Positions 47,937-56,455 of a stretch of 64,000 nt of DNA are shown here, one piece after another. The DNA lies in contig NZ_BJDX01000005.1 in NCBI RefSeq assembly GCF_005405365.1, positions 161,655-225,654 on the forward strand. The letters are read 5' to 3'. The notes beneath the pieces were generated by a model. That model did no database searches, was not told the DNA's origin, and saw only the letters and a program-made list of their open reading frames with translations. Within the stretch, counting starts at the first letter, position 1; every line of letters begins with the position of its first letter. This DNA is from Enterococcus xiangfangensis. GTDB taxonomy: Bacteria > Bacillota > Bacilli > Lactobacillales > Enterococcaceae. Position numbers and translations under genes: made by a program.

Positions 47937-48929
47937 GTGAAAAAAGTAATAGTTGGTTTCAGCATTGGTCTTTGTTTGCTTGGTTTAGCAGGGTGTAGTA
48001 GTAAAAAAGAAGCCAGTGAAACAAAAAGTAAAGATACGATCAAAGTATCAGAGACGTATTCAACAACTGAAAAAAGTGAGCGCAAGTCCAGCAGTTCGAG
48101 TGAAAAAACGGCGGAGTCTTCAGCGGAAAAGTCTAAGAGTTCTGCTAAGGAAGCTGCTCTTTGGGATTCTCAAAAGGCCAGCACACTTCAAAGCTTTATG
48201 AATGATTGGGGCAGTACGATGGGGCAAACGTACAAGGAATATCAGCCGAAGCAAAACGTTGATTTCTATGGGTTGGATTTGCCGGATGGCGTATTAGGAG
48301 ATACTAAAATCCAGCCAATCGCAGTCAACGATCAGATTGTCTCAGCAGAATGGTCTGAAAATGGAAAATCAGCAGCTGAGTACACGATTGTTTCCGTCTA
48401 TTCAGATGCAGAAACAGCCGCTTATGCGGTCAAACACGTTTATTTCTTTGGATTTAATAATAATCAGCCAATTGTACTAGTCTCGATGCAAAACCAAGGA
48501 ATGCCAGACGGGGCGTTACACTTTAGCGCAACAGAAAATAAAGAGCTGAATGCGGGCTTTCAAAACATCGCAACAGGGACAGCAAGTCAGACGACTCAAA
48601 CAACTCAGACAAGTAATGCATGGACTATGGATGAAGCCGTTCAATTTTATGAAGAAACGTACAAAAATCCAGCAAATGCAATCAGTAAAGATTTGATTTG
48701 GGAAAACTACGATAGAAGTTGTTGGAGTGTAACAGAGCAGAGTGGAGATCGAATCGTCTTACACTGGACTAATCTTGGGGCAGGCGGTAGTTATGATGAA
48801 TTCATCAAAGGCGGTGATACTACTGAACTGATCGTTTATGGTGGCAATGCTGCGTATCCTAATGATCCCAGCGCCAAATATACGATCCGAAATAGCGATC
48901 ATGTCGTTATTAAGACAGAAGAATTTTGA
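47937..48929 (+). CDS. Lipoprotein with a DUF4767-like domain
   Basis: Secreted, membrane-anchored lipoprotein, 330 residues. The signal peptide ends LAGC with Cys20. A low-complexity Ser/Lys/Glu linker (about 21-75) leads to a DUF4767-like domain (about 78-205) starting LWDSQKASTLQSFMNDWGSTMG. A Thr/Gln-rich spacer and a second small C-terminal domain (about 228-330) follow. Function is unknown; the family is widespread as surface lipoproteins in enterococci and lactobacilli. GTG start with GGGAG upstream. It is monocistronic with its own terminator. Confidence 0.82.
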   Translation: MKKVIVGFSIGLCLLGLAGCSSKKEASETKSKDTIKVSETYSTTEKSERKSSSSSEKTAESSAEKSKSSAKEAALWDSQKASTLQSFMNDWGSTMGQTYKEYQPKQNVDFYGLDLPDGVLGDTKIQPIAVNDQIVSAEWSENGKSAAEYTIVSVYSDAETAAYAVKHVYFFGFNNNQPIVLVSMQNQGMPDGALHFSATENKELNAGFQNIATGTASQTTQTTQTSNAWTMDEAVQFYEETYKNPANAISKDLIWENYDRSCWSVTEQSGDRIVLHWTNLGAGGSYDEFIKGGDTTELIVYGGNAAYPNDPSAKYTIRNSDHVVIKTEEF

Positions 48930-48972
48930 GATGAATAACGTAAAAATAAATTATAAATAAAATGTTAGCAGT

Positions 48973-49012
48973 AAAAACAGCTCCTTGATTTATTCTCAAG
49001 AGCTGTTTTTTT
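48973..49012 (+). terminator. Terminator of the lipoprotein gene
   Basis: Stem AAAACAGCTC..TTGA/TCAA.GAGCTGTTTT with a small bulge and a T-run of seven, about 44 bases after the stop codon. Confidence 0.85.
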
Positions 49013-49333
49013 ACTTAATCCTAATAAGTAGTTGAAACGTATTTAAATGATGAAAACAAGAAATTTTAACGAATCCAACCAATAACAATCATTTTGGTAA
49101 TAGAAAAAATGGGAATCTAGTTCAAGGAAATCAATCCAAAGCGAATGATGCAAAAACTACTGACGGATTCTTTTTTATCTGAATAAAATTTTGTAATATT
49201 CAAGAGTTGTATGGGGTAGAAGGATTCGGAAAAGAAAGTTAGGTAGTAAATTTTTGTTTGAGCCATTAAAAATTTTAACAATGAAACAGGTGTTTTTGTT
49301 CTATGTATGTTATTTTCTTGTTGAGAAAAAATT

Positions 49334-49376
49334 AAAGGTTAGGAATGTTTCATGTGAAACATTCCTAACCTTTTTT
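49334..49376. terminator. Terminator whose stem tip is a parS-like palindrome
   Basis: Eighteen or nineteen paired bases, AAAGGTTAGGAATGTTTCA and its complement, around a tiny loop, with T-runs beyond. The central 16 bases TGTTTCATGTGAAACA (49346-49361) differ from the exact parS copies at two positions. It lies about 100 bases beyond the aroD stop codon and could act as a weak ParB site, a bidirectional terminator, or both. Confidence 0.7.
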
Positions 49377-49478
49377 GAAAGAGTATTTCTTGCTGAGGTA
49401 TTTTTAACAGATCAATAAATAACGATAAACGAAAATTAGAATAACGAAAATATATTTTTGTTTATCTGTCAGTATTGA

Positions 49479-50234
49479 TTAAGTTAATTGCAGTGTCGTC
49501 AACATTTTTCGTAATTCCGCAACGGGAACTTGTCCGGGCGCAGAAGCTGTGGCAGCTGAGCCAAAAGTTGCGGCCGAGCCGAAGAGTTGACCGGAAACGC
49601 GGCTGATCATGCCCAGTGCACCCATTGACATCGTGATCAAAGGAACTTCAGCGTGTTCTTCGTGCATTTCGCGAGTAGCTTCTAACAGCGTCAGCACGTC
49701 AGCGGAACTCTGTGGCATCACTGCGATCTTGCAAATATCGGCGCCTTTATTTTGCATCGCTTGCAGACGTGTGACGATCTCATTTTTTTCAGGTGTTTGG
49801 TCAAAATCGTGGTTGCACATAATGATTTGAACAGCGTTTTGATGTGCCAAATCAATCGTTTCAGCAACTTGTTTTTCTGGCATGAATAATTCCACATCTA
49901 ATAAGTCTAAAGCGCCCTCAGTGAGGATCGTTTGATACAAAGCGAAGTAATCATTGTCGGATAATTCATGCACACCACCTTCTTTTTTTGTCCGGAAAGT
50001 AATCAATAGCGGTTTTTCCAGCAGCGTTTTTAAGGTGTGTGAAAATGCAGCAACTGCTTGCGCATCTTGAACTTGCTCAAAAAAATCGATCCGCCATTCT
50101 ACTAAGTCGCAATCCAATGTCTGAATCAATTTTGCTTCTGTTAAGAGTTCTTTTTTGTTTTTTCCCACCATCGGCACGATGATCTTAGGCAGACCGGCAC
50201 CGATTGTAACGTTGCCAACAGTTACTGTTTTCAT
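49479..50234 (-). CDS. aroD: 3-dehydroquinate dehydratase, type I
   Basis: Type I dehydroquinase, 251 residues, interconverting 3-dehydroquinate and 3-dehydroshikimate through a Schiff base. The active Lys is in CKIAVMPQ near 168 and the catalytic His in CNHDF near 141. VEWRIDFFE and MGALGMISR are conserved. The ATG at 50234 has AGGAGG six bases upstream, so the 29 extra residues of the longer frame are rejected. It follows aroE by ten bases. The neighbouring transporter and regulator suggest a catabolic rather than biosynthetic role. Confidence 0.93.
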   Translation of the reverse strand: MKTVTVGNVTIGAGLPKIIVPMVGKNKKELLTEAKLIQTLDCDLVEWRIDFFEQVQDAQAVAAFSHTLKTLLEKPLLITFRTKKEGGVHELSDNDYFALYQTILTEGALDLLDVELFMPEKQVAETIDLAHQNAVQIIMCNHDFDQTPEKNEIVTRLQAMQNKGADICKIAVMPQSSADVLTLLEATREMHEEHAEVPLITMSMGALGMISRVSGQLFGSAATFGSAATASAPGQVPVAELRKMLTTLQLT

Positions 50235-50244
50235 GTTGTTCCTC

Positions 50245-51123
50245 CTAGTCTTTAAATAGCAGCTCTTTGATGTAGCTGACCGGCATGTCTTCACCGGTGA
50301 ATAATTTGAAGGCTGCGGCACCTTGATAGAGCATCATACCAAGTCCATTGATGGCTTTTTTGGCGCCGTGTTCTTTGGCGAATTTCAATAATTTTGTCTC
50401 ACGCGGAGCGTAAACGACATCAAAAACAACTAAATCTGGGCGAATGACAGCTGGATCTGTGATCAAACTCAAATCTTCTAATGGCTTCATGCCGACACCT
50501 GTTGCATCGATGTAGATACTGCTTTCGGCGATCGATTGTTTGAAAGCTGTTTGATCGGCTAAATCAGTGACTGTTGCGCGACAATCGGTATTTTCGTTGA
50601 TTTTACGTGCAGTCTCTTTAGCGTTTGCGAAGACACCGTCATTGATATTGAAAATTCGTAACTCTTTCGCACCATCAAAGGCTGCTTGGATCGCAACGGC
50701 TGTTCCTGCACCGCCAGCACCTGTTAAGGTAATGATTTGATCGTTTACTTCGACTCCTTCATCTTTCAATGCGGACATCGCGCCAATCCCATCTGTATTG
50801 TACCCTACAAGATGACCTTTGCCATCAAGATTGGTTACAGTATTGACTGCACCAATCAATGTTGCTTCAGGCGATACCTCGTCTAAATAAGGAATAATCG
50901 CTTGTTTGTTGGGCATTGAAACGTTCGACCCGCGAATTCCCATGGCACGAATGCCTTGCACGGTATCCTTTAATTCTTCATTACCGACTTCAAAAGCTAA
51001 ATAAGCGTAATCAAGTCCTAACTTAGCGAAAGCTTCGTTGTGCATCGTAGGAGACATGCTGTGACGAATCGGTGTTGCGATCAAGCTGATTAACAAAGTG
51101 TGGCCAGTAAGTCGTTCAGTCAT
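50245..51123 (-). CDS. aroE: Shikimate/quinate dehydrogenase
   Basis: NAD(P)-dependent shikimate dehydrogenase family, 292 residues. The substrate site is [14 protein letters not shown] near 18-31 with the paired Ser residues, the catalytic Lys is in MPNKQ near 69, and the nucleotide loop is TGAGGAGTA near 134. Members of the AroE/YdiB family may prefer quinate or shikimate. It is first in aroE-aroD, and 125 bases upstream lies an operator shared with the MFS gene. Together the pair could take quinate or shikimate to 3-dehydroshikimate. Confidence 0.92.
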   Translation of the reverse strand: MTERLTGHTLLISLIATPIRHSMSPTMHNEAFAKLGLDYAYLAFEVGNEELKDTVQGIRAMGIRGSNVSMPNKQAIIPYLDEVSPEATLIGAVNTVTNLDGKGHLVGYNTDGIGAMSALKDEGVEVNDQIITLTGAGGAGTAVAIQAAFDGAKELRIFNINDGVFANAKETARKINENTDCRATVTDLADQTAFKQSIAESSIYIDATGVGMKPLEDLSLITDPAVIRPDLVVFDVVYAPRETKLLKFAKEHGAKKAINGLGMMLYQGAAAFKLFTGEDMPVSYIKELLFKD

Positions 51124-51247
51124 TGGTAAATTCCTCTTTTCAAATTTATTTGTTCAATTATTCTCAAGCGAAGCGTTTTCTAAAAGTGCCGCTTATGAAT
51201 AAAATCACAAGTTGCTATCTCCATTTTAGAATGGAATCTGCTTAAAG

Positions 51248-51276
51248 ACTAATGCTTTATATTGATGAAATCAATA
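51248..51276 (-). promoter_or_regulatory. LysR-type operator upstream of aroE
   Basis: ACTAATG (51248-51254) is followed, twelve bases from its start, by the palindrome TATTGAT-gaa-ATCAATA (51260-51276). The same layout occurs at 52580-52608. The T-N11-A core is typical for LysR-family binding. It lies about 125 bases before the aroE start codon. Confidence 0.68.
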
Positions 51277-51295
51277 AAGCAAATGAATAAAACGA

Positions 51296-52510
51296 CTAGC
51301 TCAAGACTAGTCGTTTCACTAATTTATTGTAACGATAGGCGATCACGAGTGAAGCCGCTAAACCAATTGCATTTAAAAGAATCACGAACCAGAAAACATA
51401 AGTAGTTTTTTGCTCGCTGAGCAGACCGGTGATATAGGGGGTGACCATAATCGAAACGGAGGTAGCCAGCGAATAATAGCTAGTGCATTTTCCTTTTTGT
51501 TTCGGAAACAATTCCAGCATCAAAGCCAGTCCTAATTGCCAAATACCGCCGGCAGCAAAGATCCCGATACAGATTGCCGCTAAAATGACTGTGACAAAGT
51601 TTGGATGGATCAACATAGCCAGCAGCGAAAGTCCTGAGACGCTAAGGCAGAAGCTGATGAACTTTGGAATATTCACGCCTTTTTTTACGATCCCTGAGGT
51701 GAAAAAGACTGAAATAAATGAGCCGGTACTGTAAAGACTGACGAGGATCAAACTGTTTTCGTGAGAAACGACCCGCGTATTTTCTGCGTACTGCGGAATC
51801 CATAAAATAAAAATATTGAATAATGAAACAGACACAAAAGAAAAGATCAGCAAAGCAACGCCATCGATCTTAAACTTTCCACGATTTTTGGGGAGGGTCG
51901 TCGCGACAATGTCCTCGTTGGTTTCTTTTTTTATAATCGTCGCAGATTTTGGAAAACGAGCAAATAATAAATAGAACATATTGGCAAACAAACACAAGGC
52001 AGCCAAGATAAACGGCCAGCCGAAAAACAGATCGTGCTGCAGTAAGTAGCGAGTGATAAATGGAAGTAGGAATTGGCCAAGTGAGATGAATGCTTTATTT
52101 AAAACACTCAAAGAACTATTTACCCGCTCGTCAGGATACGCTTCCACAAGAGTCGGATAGGTACTAGTGTCCAAAAACGCGTTGCTGACCCCACCGAACA
52201 TAGCTAAGAAAAAGGCTAGTTGATAGTTTGGGCTGACGAGCATGCCGATAAAAAAGATCATATAAGAAACAATAGCGATTAGCACCGTTTTTTTGCGGCC
52301 AAATTTATCTGAAAAGTACCCGGAAAAATACAGGCTCAAGATCCTGCCTAGCCCGATGGCGCTCATAACTAATGTAACTTGAGCAGTAGTGGCTTGCCAA
52401 TGGAGTTTCAAGTTGGCCATATTTTGTGACAAAAGAATGGCTGCCATTCCTTGAAAAATATAGTTGAAATAGAGACTTGAGATCAATAGCTGATAATTAT
52501 CTTTTTTCAT
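51296..52510 (-). CDS. MFS transporter, likely shikimate/quinate-type uptake
   Basis: Major facilitator superfamily protein, 404 residues with twelve predicted membrane segments. The loop 2-3 motif SGYFSDKFGRKK near 59-70 is the family signature. It lies between aroED and a divergent LysR gene, and its promoter carries the same operator as aroE, so uptake of a shikimate-pathway hydroaromatic is the best guess. Transport direction and substrate are inferred. It is 172 bases upstream of aroE and has its own ribosome-binding site. Confidence 0.83.
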   Translation of the reverse strand: MKKDNYQLLISSLYFNYIFQGMAAILLSQNMANLKLHWQATTAQVTLVMSAIGLGRILSLYFSGYFSDKFGRKKTVLIAIVSYMIFFIGMLVSPNYQLAFFLAMFGGVSNAFLDTSTYPTLVEAYPDERVNSSLSVLNKAFISLGQFLLPFITRYLLQHDLFFGWPFILAALCLFANMFYLLFARFPKSATIIKKETNEDIVATTLPKNRGKFKIDGVALLIFSFVSVSLFNIFILWIPQYAENTRVVSHENSLILVSLYSTGSFISVFFTSGIVKKGVNIPKFISFCLSVSGLSLLAMLIHPNFVTVILAAICIGIFAAGGIWQLGLALMLELFPKQKGKCTSYYSLATSVSIMVTPYITGLLSEQKTTYVFWFVILLNAIGLAASLVIAYRYNKLVKRLVLS

Positions 52511-52579
52511 TGAAGACTCCTCTCATGTGATTTAATTCACTTAAAGTCACACACATACTAACGTAAATTTATTATAAAA

Positions 52580-52608
52580 ACTAATGATTTATATCAATAA
52601 AATTGATA
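52580..52608. promoter_or_regulatory. LysR-type operator between the MFS and lysR genes
   Basis: ACTAATG (52580-52586) and, twelve bases from its start, the palindrome TATCAAT-aaa-ATTGATA (52592-52608). It is located in the 147-base divergent promoter region, as expected for an autoregulated LysR protein acting on the neighbouring gene. It has the same orientation and spacing as the site at 51248. Confidence 0.7.
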
Positions 52609-52657
52609 AACTCTATTTATTGAAAGCGGCTCAATTTTTAGCAAATGAGGTGAAGAA

Positions 52658-53536
52658 ATGAATTTGCGGCAATTAGAATTTTTTGTGACACTCGCTCAAA
52701 CGGAACACATGACCCAAGCAGCCAAGAAATCCAACACTTCGCAGCCAAACATCAGCCACGCGATGACGATGTTGGAACAAGAAGTTGGCGTCACGCTGTT
52801 TGAAAAAAAAGGACGAAACATTCAGTTGACTCGCCATGGTCGAATTTTTTATGAATATGTTGCACCAGCGTTAGCTGAGATTGAAAAAGGTCAGAAAACA
52901 TTACAAGAAATGGTCAATCCTGATTCAGGAGAGATCCAGTTTGGATTTATTTTTACGATGGGGGCCGAATTAGCACCGCGATTGGCACAATCTTTCCATC
53001 GTCAAGGCAATGACAAAATCACTTTTGAATTTCAGCAAGGAAATTCGAATCAGATCATTCAGATGCTGCTTGAAGATCGAATCGATATTGGTATCTGTTC
53101 AAAAGTAGGCAGTGAATCTGAGTTAATCTATCAAATTTTAACACAAGAAGAGATGGTATTGGTAGTTCCGTTGGATCATCCATTAGCAAGTTGCGACAGT
53201 ATTTCATTAGTTGAAACGGCGGAGTATCCGTATGTTTACTATAATAAACAGAGCGGTCTGCGCCCTTATCTGGATCGGCAAATCAAAAATTTACAGTTAG
53301 ATTTGGAGATCATTTGCGAATTAGAAGAAGATCACAGTATTTTAGGCTTTGTTGGTCAAGGATATGGGATCGCCATTATGCCTAATATTCCGTCGATCAA
53401 TTCATTTCCAGTCAAAAAAATTACGATCACAGATACACTGGAGGATCGCAATATTTACTTAGCGGTCAAAAAAACTAATTTGGAAATTCCAGTCTTGAAA
53501 AAATTCTATGATTTTTGTCTGGAAAATCGCATTTAA
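52658..53536 (+). CDS. LysR-family transcriptional regulator
   Basis: LysR-type regulator, 292 residues. The N-terminal winged helix-turn-helix (about 1-60) begins MNLRQLEFFVTLAQTEHMTQAAKK with SQPNISHAM as recognition region. A two-lobed ligand-binding domain (about 90-290) follows. It is divergent from the MFS gene and shares with it a palindromic operator. By position it resembles QuiR of Listeria, which senses shikimate and activates quinate/shikimate genes; the ligand here is inferred only from the neighbours. Confidence 0.87.
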   Translation: MNLRQLEFFVTLAQTEHMTQAAKKSNTSQPNISHAMTMLEQEVGVTLFEKKGRNIQLTRHGRIFYEYVAPALAEIEKGQKTLQEMVNPDSGEIQFGFIFTMGAELAPRLAQSFHRQGNDKITFEFQQGNSNQIIQMLLEDRIDIGICSKVGSESELIYQILTQEEMVLVVPLDHPLASCDSISLVETAEYPYVYYNKQSGLRPYLDRQIKNLQLDLEIICELEEDHSILGFVGQGYGIAIMPNIPSINSFPVKKITITDTLEDRNIYLAVKKTNLEIPVLKKFYDFCLENRI

Positions 53537-53585
53537 AAATGGGGTTAAAGCTTTCTTAATCTCCTTGTGAAACATACGGAAACCA

Positions 53586-53648
53586 TTGCATGTAACGTAA
53601 TAATGCGTTAAAGTAGAGGATAGTCTGTGAAACATTTTGCTGTTTCAC
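53586..53648 (+). promoter_or_regulatory. rsmG promoter and leader inverted repeat
   Basis: -35 TTGCAT (53586-53591), 17-base spacer, -10 TAAAGT (53609-53614). Downstream, in the untranslated leader, is the perfect inverted repeat GTGAAACA-ttttgc-TGTTTCAC (53627-53648). Its arms equal parS half-sites but face the other way. It may be an operator, an RNA hairpin, or a relic of a ParB site. Confidence 0.55.
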
Positions 53649-53667
53649 GAAAATGAAAGGATTTCTT

Positions 53668-54381
53668 ATGACACCAGAAGAATTTCAAGCGGAATTAAAG
53701 AAACAAGGGATCGAATTGACTGCAAAACAGCTGGATCAATTCGCAACTTATTTTCACTTATTGGTTGAATGGAACCAAAAGATGAATCTTACCGCGATCA
53801 CTGAACACGAAGAAGTTTATTTGAAACATTTTTATGATTCGATTACTTTGGCTTTTTCTGATACGTTCAAACCAGCTGGAAAGTTATGCGATGTCGGGTC
53901 AGGCGCGGGGTTTCCCAGCTTACCATTAAAAATCGTGTTTCCAGAATTAGAAATTACAATCGTTGATTCATTGAATAAACGAATCACTTTTTTGACCACC
54001 TTAGTAGAGGCTTTGCAATTAGAAGGCGTACAGCTTTATCATGATCGTGCTGAAACTTTTGGGCAGAACCCTGAATTTCGTGAAGCATTTGATTTTGTTA
54101 CCGCTCGAGCGGTGGCACGGTTAAATGTTTTGACGGAACTTTGCTTGCCATTAGTGAAAAAAAATGGCTACTTCTTTGCTTTGAAAGCAGCAAAAAGTGA
54201 AGAAGAGTTAACTGAAGCACGACCAGCAATCGCATTATTAGGCGGCAAGCTGATTCAAGCTGAAGATGTCTCGTTGCCCAATGGCGATACACGTCACATC
54301 ATCACGGTGCAAAAAAAGAAAGAGACCCCCAAAAAATATCCGCGCAAACCTGGGGTACCGAATAAGCAGCCATTGAAATAA
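53668..54381 (+). CDS. rsmG: 16S rRNA (guanine527-N7)-methyltransferase
   Basis: SAM-dependent methyltransferase RsmG (GidB), 237 residues, modifying G527 of 16S rRNA. The SAM site is [15 protein letters not shown] near 72-86, followed by [14 protein letters not shown]. The ATG at 53668 has AAAGGA six or seven bases upstream; the ATG at 53653 lies in front of that signal and is rejected. Loss of rsmG gives low-level streptomycin resistance in other bacteria; this copy looks intact. It normally follows mnmG directly, but here five genes intervene. Confidence 0.95.
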   Translation: MTPEEFQAELKKQGIELTAKQLDQFATYFHLLVEWNQKMNLTAITEHEEVYLKHFYDSITLAFSDTFKPAGKLCDVGSGAGFPSLPLKIVFPELEITIVDSLNKRITFLTTLVEALQLEGVQLYHDRAETFGQNPEFREAFDFVTARAVARLNVLTELCLPLVKKNGYFFALKAAKSEEELTEARPAIALLGGKLIQAEDVSLPNGDTRHIITVQKKKETPKKYPRKPGVPNKQPLK

Positions 54382-54522
54382 GTTGTTTTGAAAACTCAAA
54401 ACCAATAGAAAAGACCAGTTTTGCAAGTGACTGTTAGGATGCAAAAAAGGCTATGCGGTGAAAATCAGACTTATTTTTCTCAAGAAAAATAAATTCTTTA
54501 GTATGAACTAGGAGGAAATTAA

Positions 54523-55290
54523 ATGGCACGGATCATATCTGTTGCAAACCAAAAAGGCGGTGTCGGAAAAACGACAACGACTGTTAATTTGGGTGCGTGC
54601 TTAGCCTATGATGGTAAGAAAGTCTTATTGATCGACAGCGATGCGCAAGGAAATGCTACAAGCGGTCTAGGCGTGCGCAAACCAGACGTGAAACAAGATA
54701 TTTATGATGTTCTAGTCAATGAGGTCCCTATCAAAGAGACGATCATTGAGACCTCACGAGAAAATTTATCAATCGTTCCTGCAACGCTGCAATTAGCCGG
54801 TGCAGAGATCGAATTAACTTCTATGATGGCTCGGGAATCTCGCTTAAAGAGTGCACTGGCAGAAATCAGTGACGAGTATGACTTCATTTTGGTGGATTGT
54901 CCGCCATCTTTGGGGCACTTGACGATCAATGCTTTTACAGCCAGTGATGCGATTTTGATTCCAGTTCAATGTGAATATTATGCTTTGGAAGGATTGAGCC
55001 AACTACTGAACACGGTTCGTTTGGTCCAAAAACATTTTAATCCCGGCTTAGAAATCGAAGGCGTATTGCTGACGATGTATGATGCCCGGACCAACTTAGG
55101 CGCGGAAGTGGTCGAAGAAGTTCGTCGTTATTTCCAAGAGAAAGTATATGATACGATCATTCCGAGAAATGTTCGTTTATCGGAAGCGCCTAGTCATGGC
55201 AAACCGATCATTGATTATGATCCACGCTCAAAAGGTGCCGAAGTTTATCAAGCTCTAGCAAAGGAAGTGTTAGCTCGTGAGCAAAAATAA
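54523..55290 (+). CDS. parA: Chromosome-partitioning ATPase ParA/Soj
   Basis: Deviant-Walker ATPase, 255 residues. The P-loop is KGGVGKTTTT near residue 11-20, followed by DSDAQGNATSG and VDCPPSLG. It works with ParB to move origins apart and also affects DnaA in Bacillus. AGGAGG precedes the ATG. The C-terminus overlaps the start of parB by 14 bases. No noc gene lies between rsmG and parA, unlike Bacillus. Confidence 0.95.
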   Translation: MARIISVANQKGGVGKTTTTVNLGACLAYDGKKVLLIDSDAQGNATSGLGVRKPDVKQDIYDVLVNEVPIKETIIETSRENLSIVPATLQLAGAEIELTSMMARESRLKSALAEISDEYDFILVDCPPSLGHLTINAFTASDAILIPVQCEYYALEGLSQLLNTVRLVQKHFNPGLEIEGVLLTMYDARTNLGAEVVEEVRRYFQEKVYDTIIPRNVRLSEAPSHGKPIIDYDPRSKGAEVYQALAKEVLAREQK

Positions 55291-56167
55291 AGGGTTAGGC
55301 CGCGGAATCGATGCGTTGTTTCAAGATTTGTCTGAGATTGAAGAAGTCGACATGAAAAAAGATCAAGTGATCGAGATCCCATTAAGCGATTTACGTCCCA
55401 ATCCCTATCAACCACGAAAATCATTTGATGAGGGAACACTGCAAGAATTAGCCAACTCGATTGAGCAATCAGGTGTTTTTCAGCCGATTATCGTCAGAAA
55501 ATCAGCGGTGAAAGGCTATGAGCTGATTGCTGGCGAACGACGGTTTCGTGCGTCCAAACTAGCGGGCAAAGAAACAATTCCAGCAATCATCCGCGAGTTT
55601 GACGAAGAGGCGATGATGCAAGTCGCAGTTTTGGAAAACTTGCAGCGGGAAGATTTGAACCCGTTGGAAGAAGCCGAAGCTTACGAGATGCTGATGAAAA
55701 ATTTAAAACTGACCCAAGCCGACGTGGCGAACCGTCTAGGTAAAAGTCGACCATATATCGCGAATTATCTGCGCTTGTTGACCTTGCCTAAATTAGTAAA
55801 AGAGATGGTCCAAGATGAACGTCTGTCGATGGGCCAAGCCCGGACTTTGTTAGGTTTAAAGAAAAAAGATCAAATTTTAAAATTGGCAAATCGAGCGGTG
55901 AAAGAGAATTTGACTGTCCGCCAATTAGAACAGATCGTCAATGAATATAATGAAGGCAAAGCCAAGGACAAGAAAAAAGGTCCGCGGCTGGCTAAAGAAA
56001 AACCTTACTACTTGCGTGAAAGCGAAGATCGCTTGATGGATAAATTCGGAACTGGCGTCGAGATCGTTGAAAAAGACGGCAAAGGCAAGATTTCGATCGA
56101 ATACTTATCGCCATCAGATCTGACCCGTATCTTAGATATTTTGAATATCCATTTTGATGAAGCTTAA
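55277..56167 (+). CDS. parB: Chromosome-partitioning protein ParB/Spo0J
   Basis: CTP-dependent DNA clamp that loads at parS, 296 residues. The N-terminal ParA-interacting tip GLGRGIDALF is followed by the CTP-binding domain with PNPYQPRK near 40 and GERRFRA near 78-84. A helix-turn-helix (about 140-165, TQADVANRLGKSRPYIANYL) and a C-terminal dimer domain follow. GTG start inside parA. The parS copies in this window match its expected target. Sequence resemblance is to Spo0J rather than Noc. Confidence 0.95.
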   Translation: MSKNKGLGRGIDALFQDLSEIEEVDMKKDQVIEIPLSDLRPNPYQPRKSFDEGTLQELANSIEQSGVFQPIIVRKSAVKGYELIAGERRFRASKLAGKETIPAIIREFDEEAMMQVAVLENLQREDLNPLEEAEAYEMLMKNLKLTQADVANRLGKSRPYIANYLRLLTLPKLVKEMVQDERLSMGQARTLLGLKKKDQILKLANRAVKENLTVRQLEQIVNEYNEGKAKDKKKGPRLAKEKPYYLRESEDRLMDKFGTGVEIVEKDGKGKISIEYLSPSDLTRILDILNIHFDEA

Positions 56168-56227
56168 CAAAATAAAAATAGGATTTCTATTAAAGTATAG
56201 AGCTAATAGTGATAGGAGGTTTGCCAG

Positions 56228-56425
56228 ATGTATGACTTAGGTGATATCGTTGAGATGAAAAAACCGCATGCCTGCCAGACAAATCGCTGGGAAATCATTC
56301 GGATGGGTGCGGATATTAAAATCAAATGTATCAACTGCGGACATATCGTCATGATGACGCGCCGCGATTTTGAAAAGAAAATGAAAAAAATCCTTGAGAA
56401 GAAAATCGATTCGACTCAAGAATAA
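56228..56425 (+). CDS. DUF951 family protein
   Basis: Small protein, 65 residues, of the DUF951 family, found next to parB and ychF in many Firmicutes. MYDLGDIVEMKKPHACQTN is the typical start, and KCINCGH near 37-43 has a CxxC suggestive of metal binding. The tail is basic and lysine-rich. AGGAGG lies before the ATG. Function unknown; the conserved position suggests a link to translation or the YchF ATPase. Confidence 0.88.
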   Translation: MYDLGDIVEMKKPHACQTNRWEIIRMGADIKIKCINCGHIVMMTRRDFEKKMKKILEKKIDSTQE

Positions 56426-56455
56426 TTCCTTAGTAGAGAAAGAGTGAAGTGGACC

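Larger units (their letters stand above)
48930..49478. other. Intergenic region between convergent lipoprotein and aroD
   Basis: It contains the lipoprotein terminator (48973-49012) and the parS-like terminator (49334-49376). The AT-rich 320 bases in between have no ribosome-binding site plus start combination worth calling. I see no tRNA or recognisable RNA fold in it. Confidence 0.5.

Noticed and set aside
53641..53656. TGTTTCACGAAAATGA as a parS copy
   Set aside because: Half-site only; it is better described as one arm of the inverted repeat in the rsmG leader.
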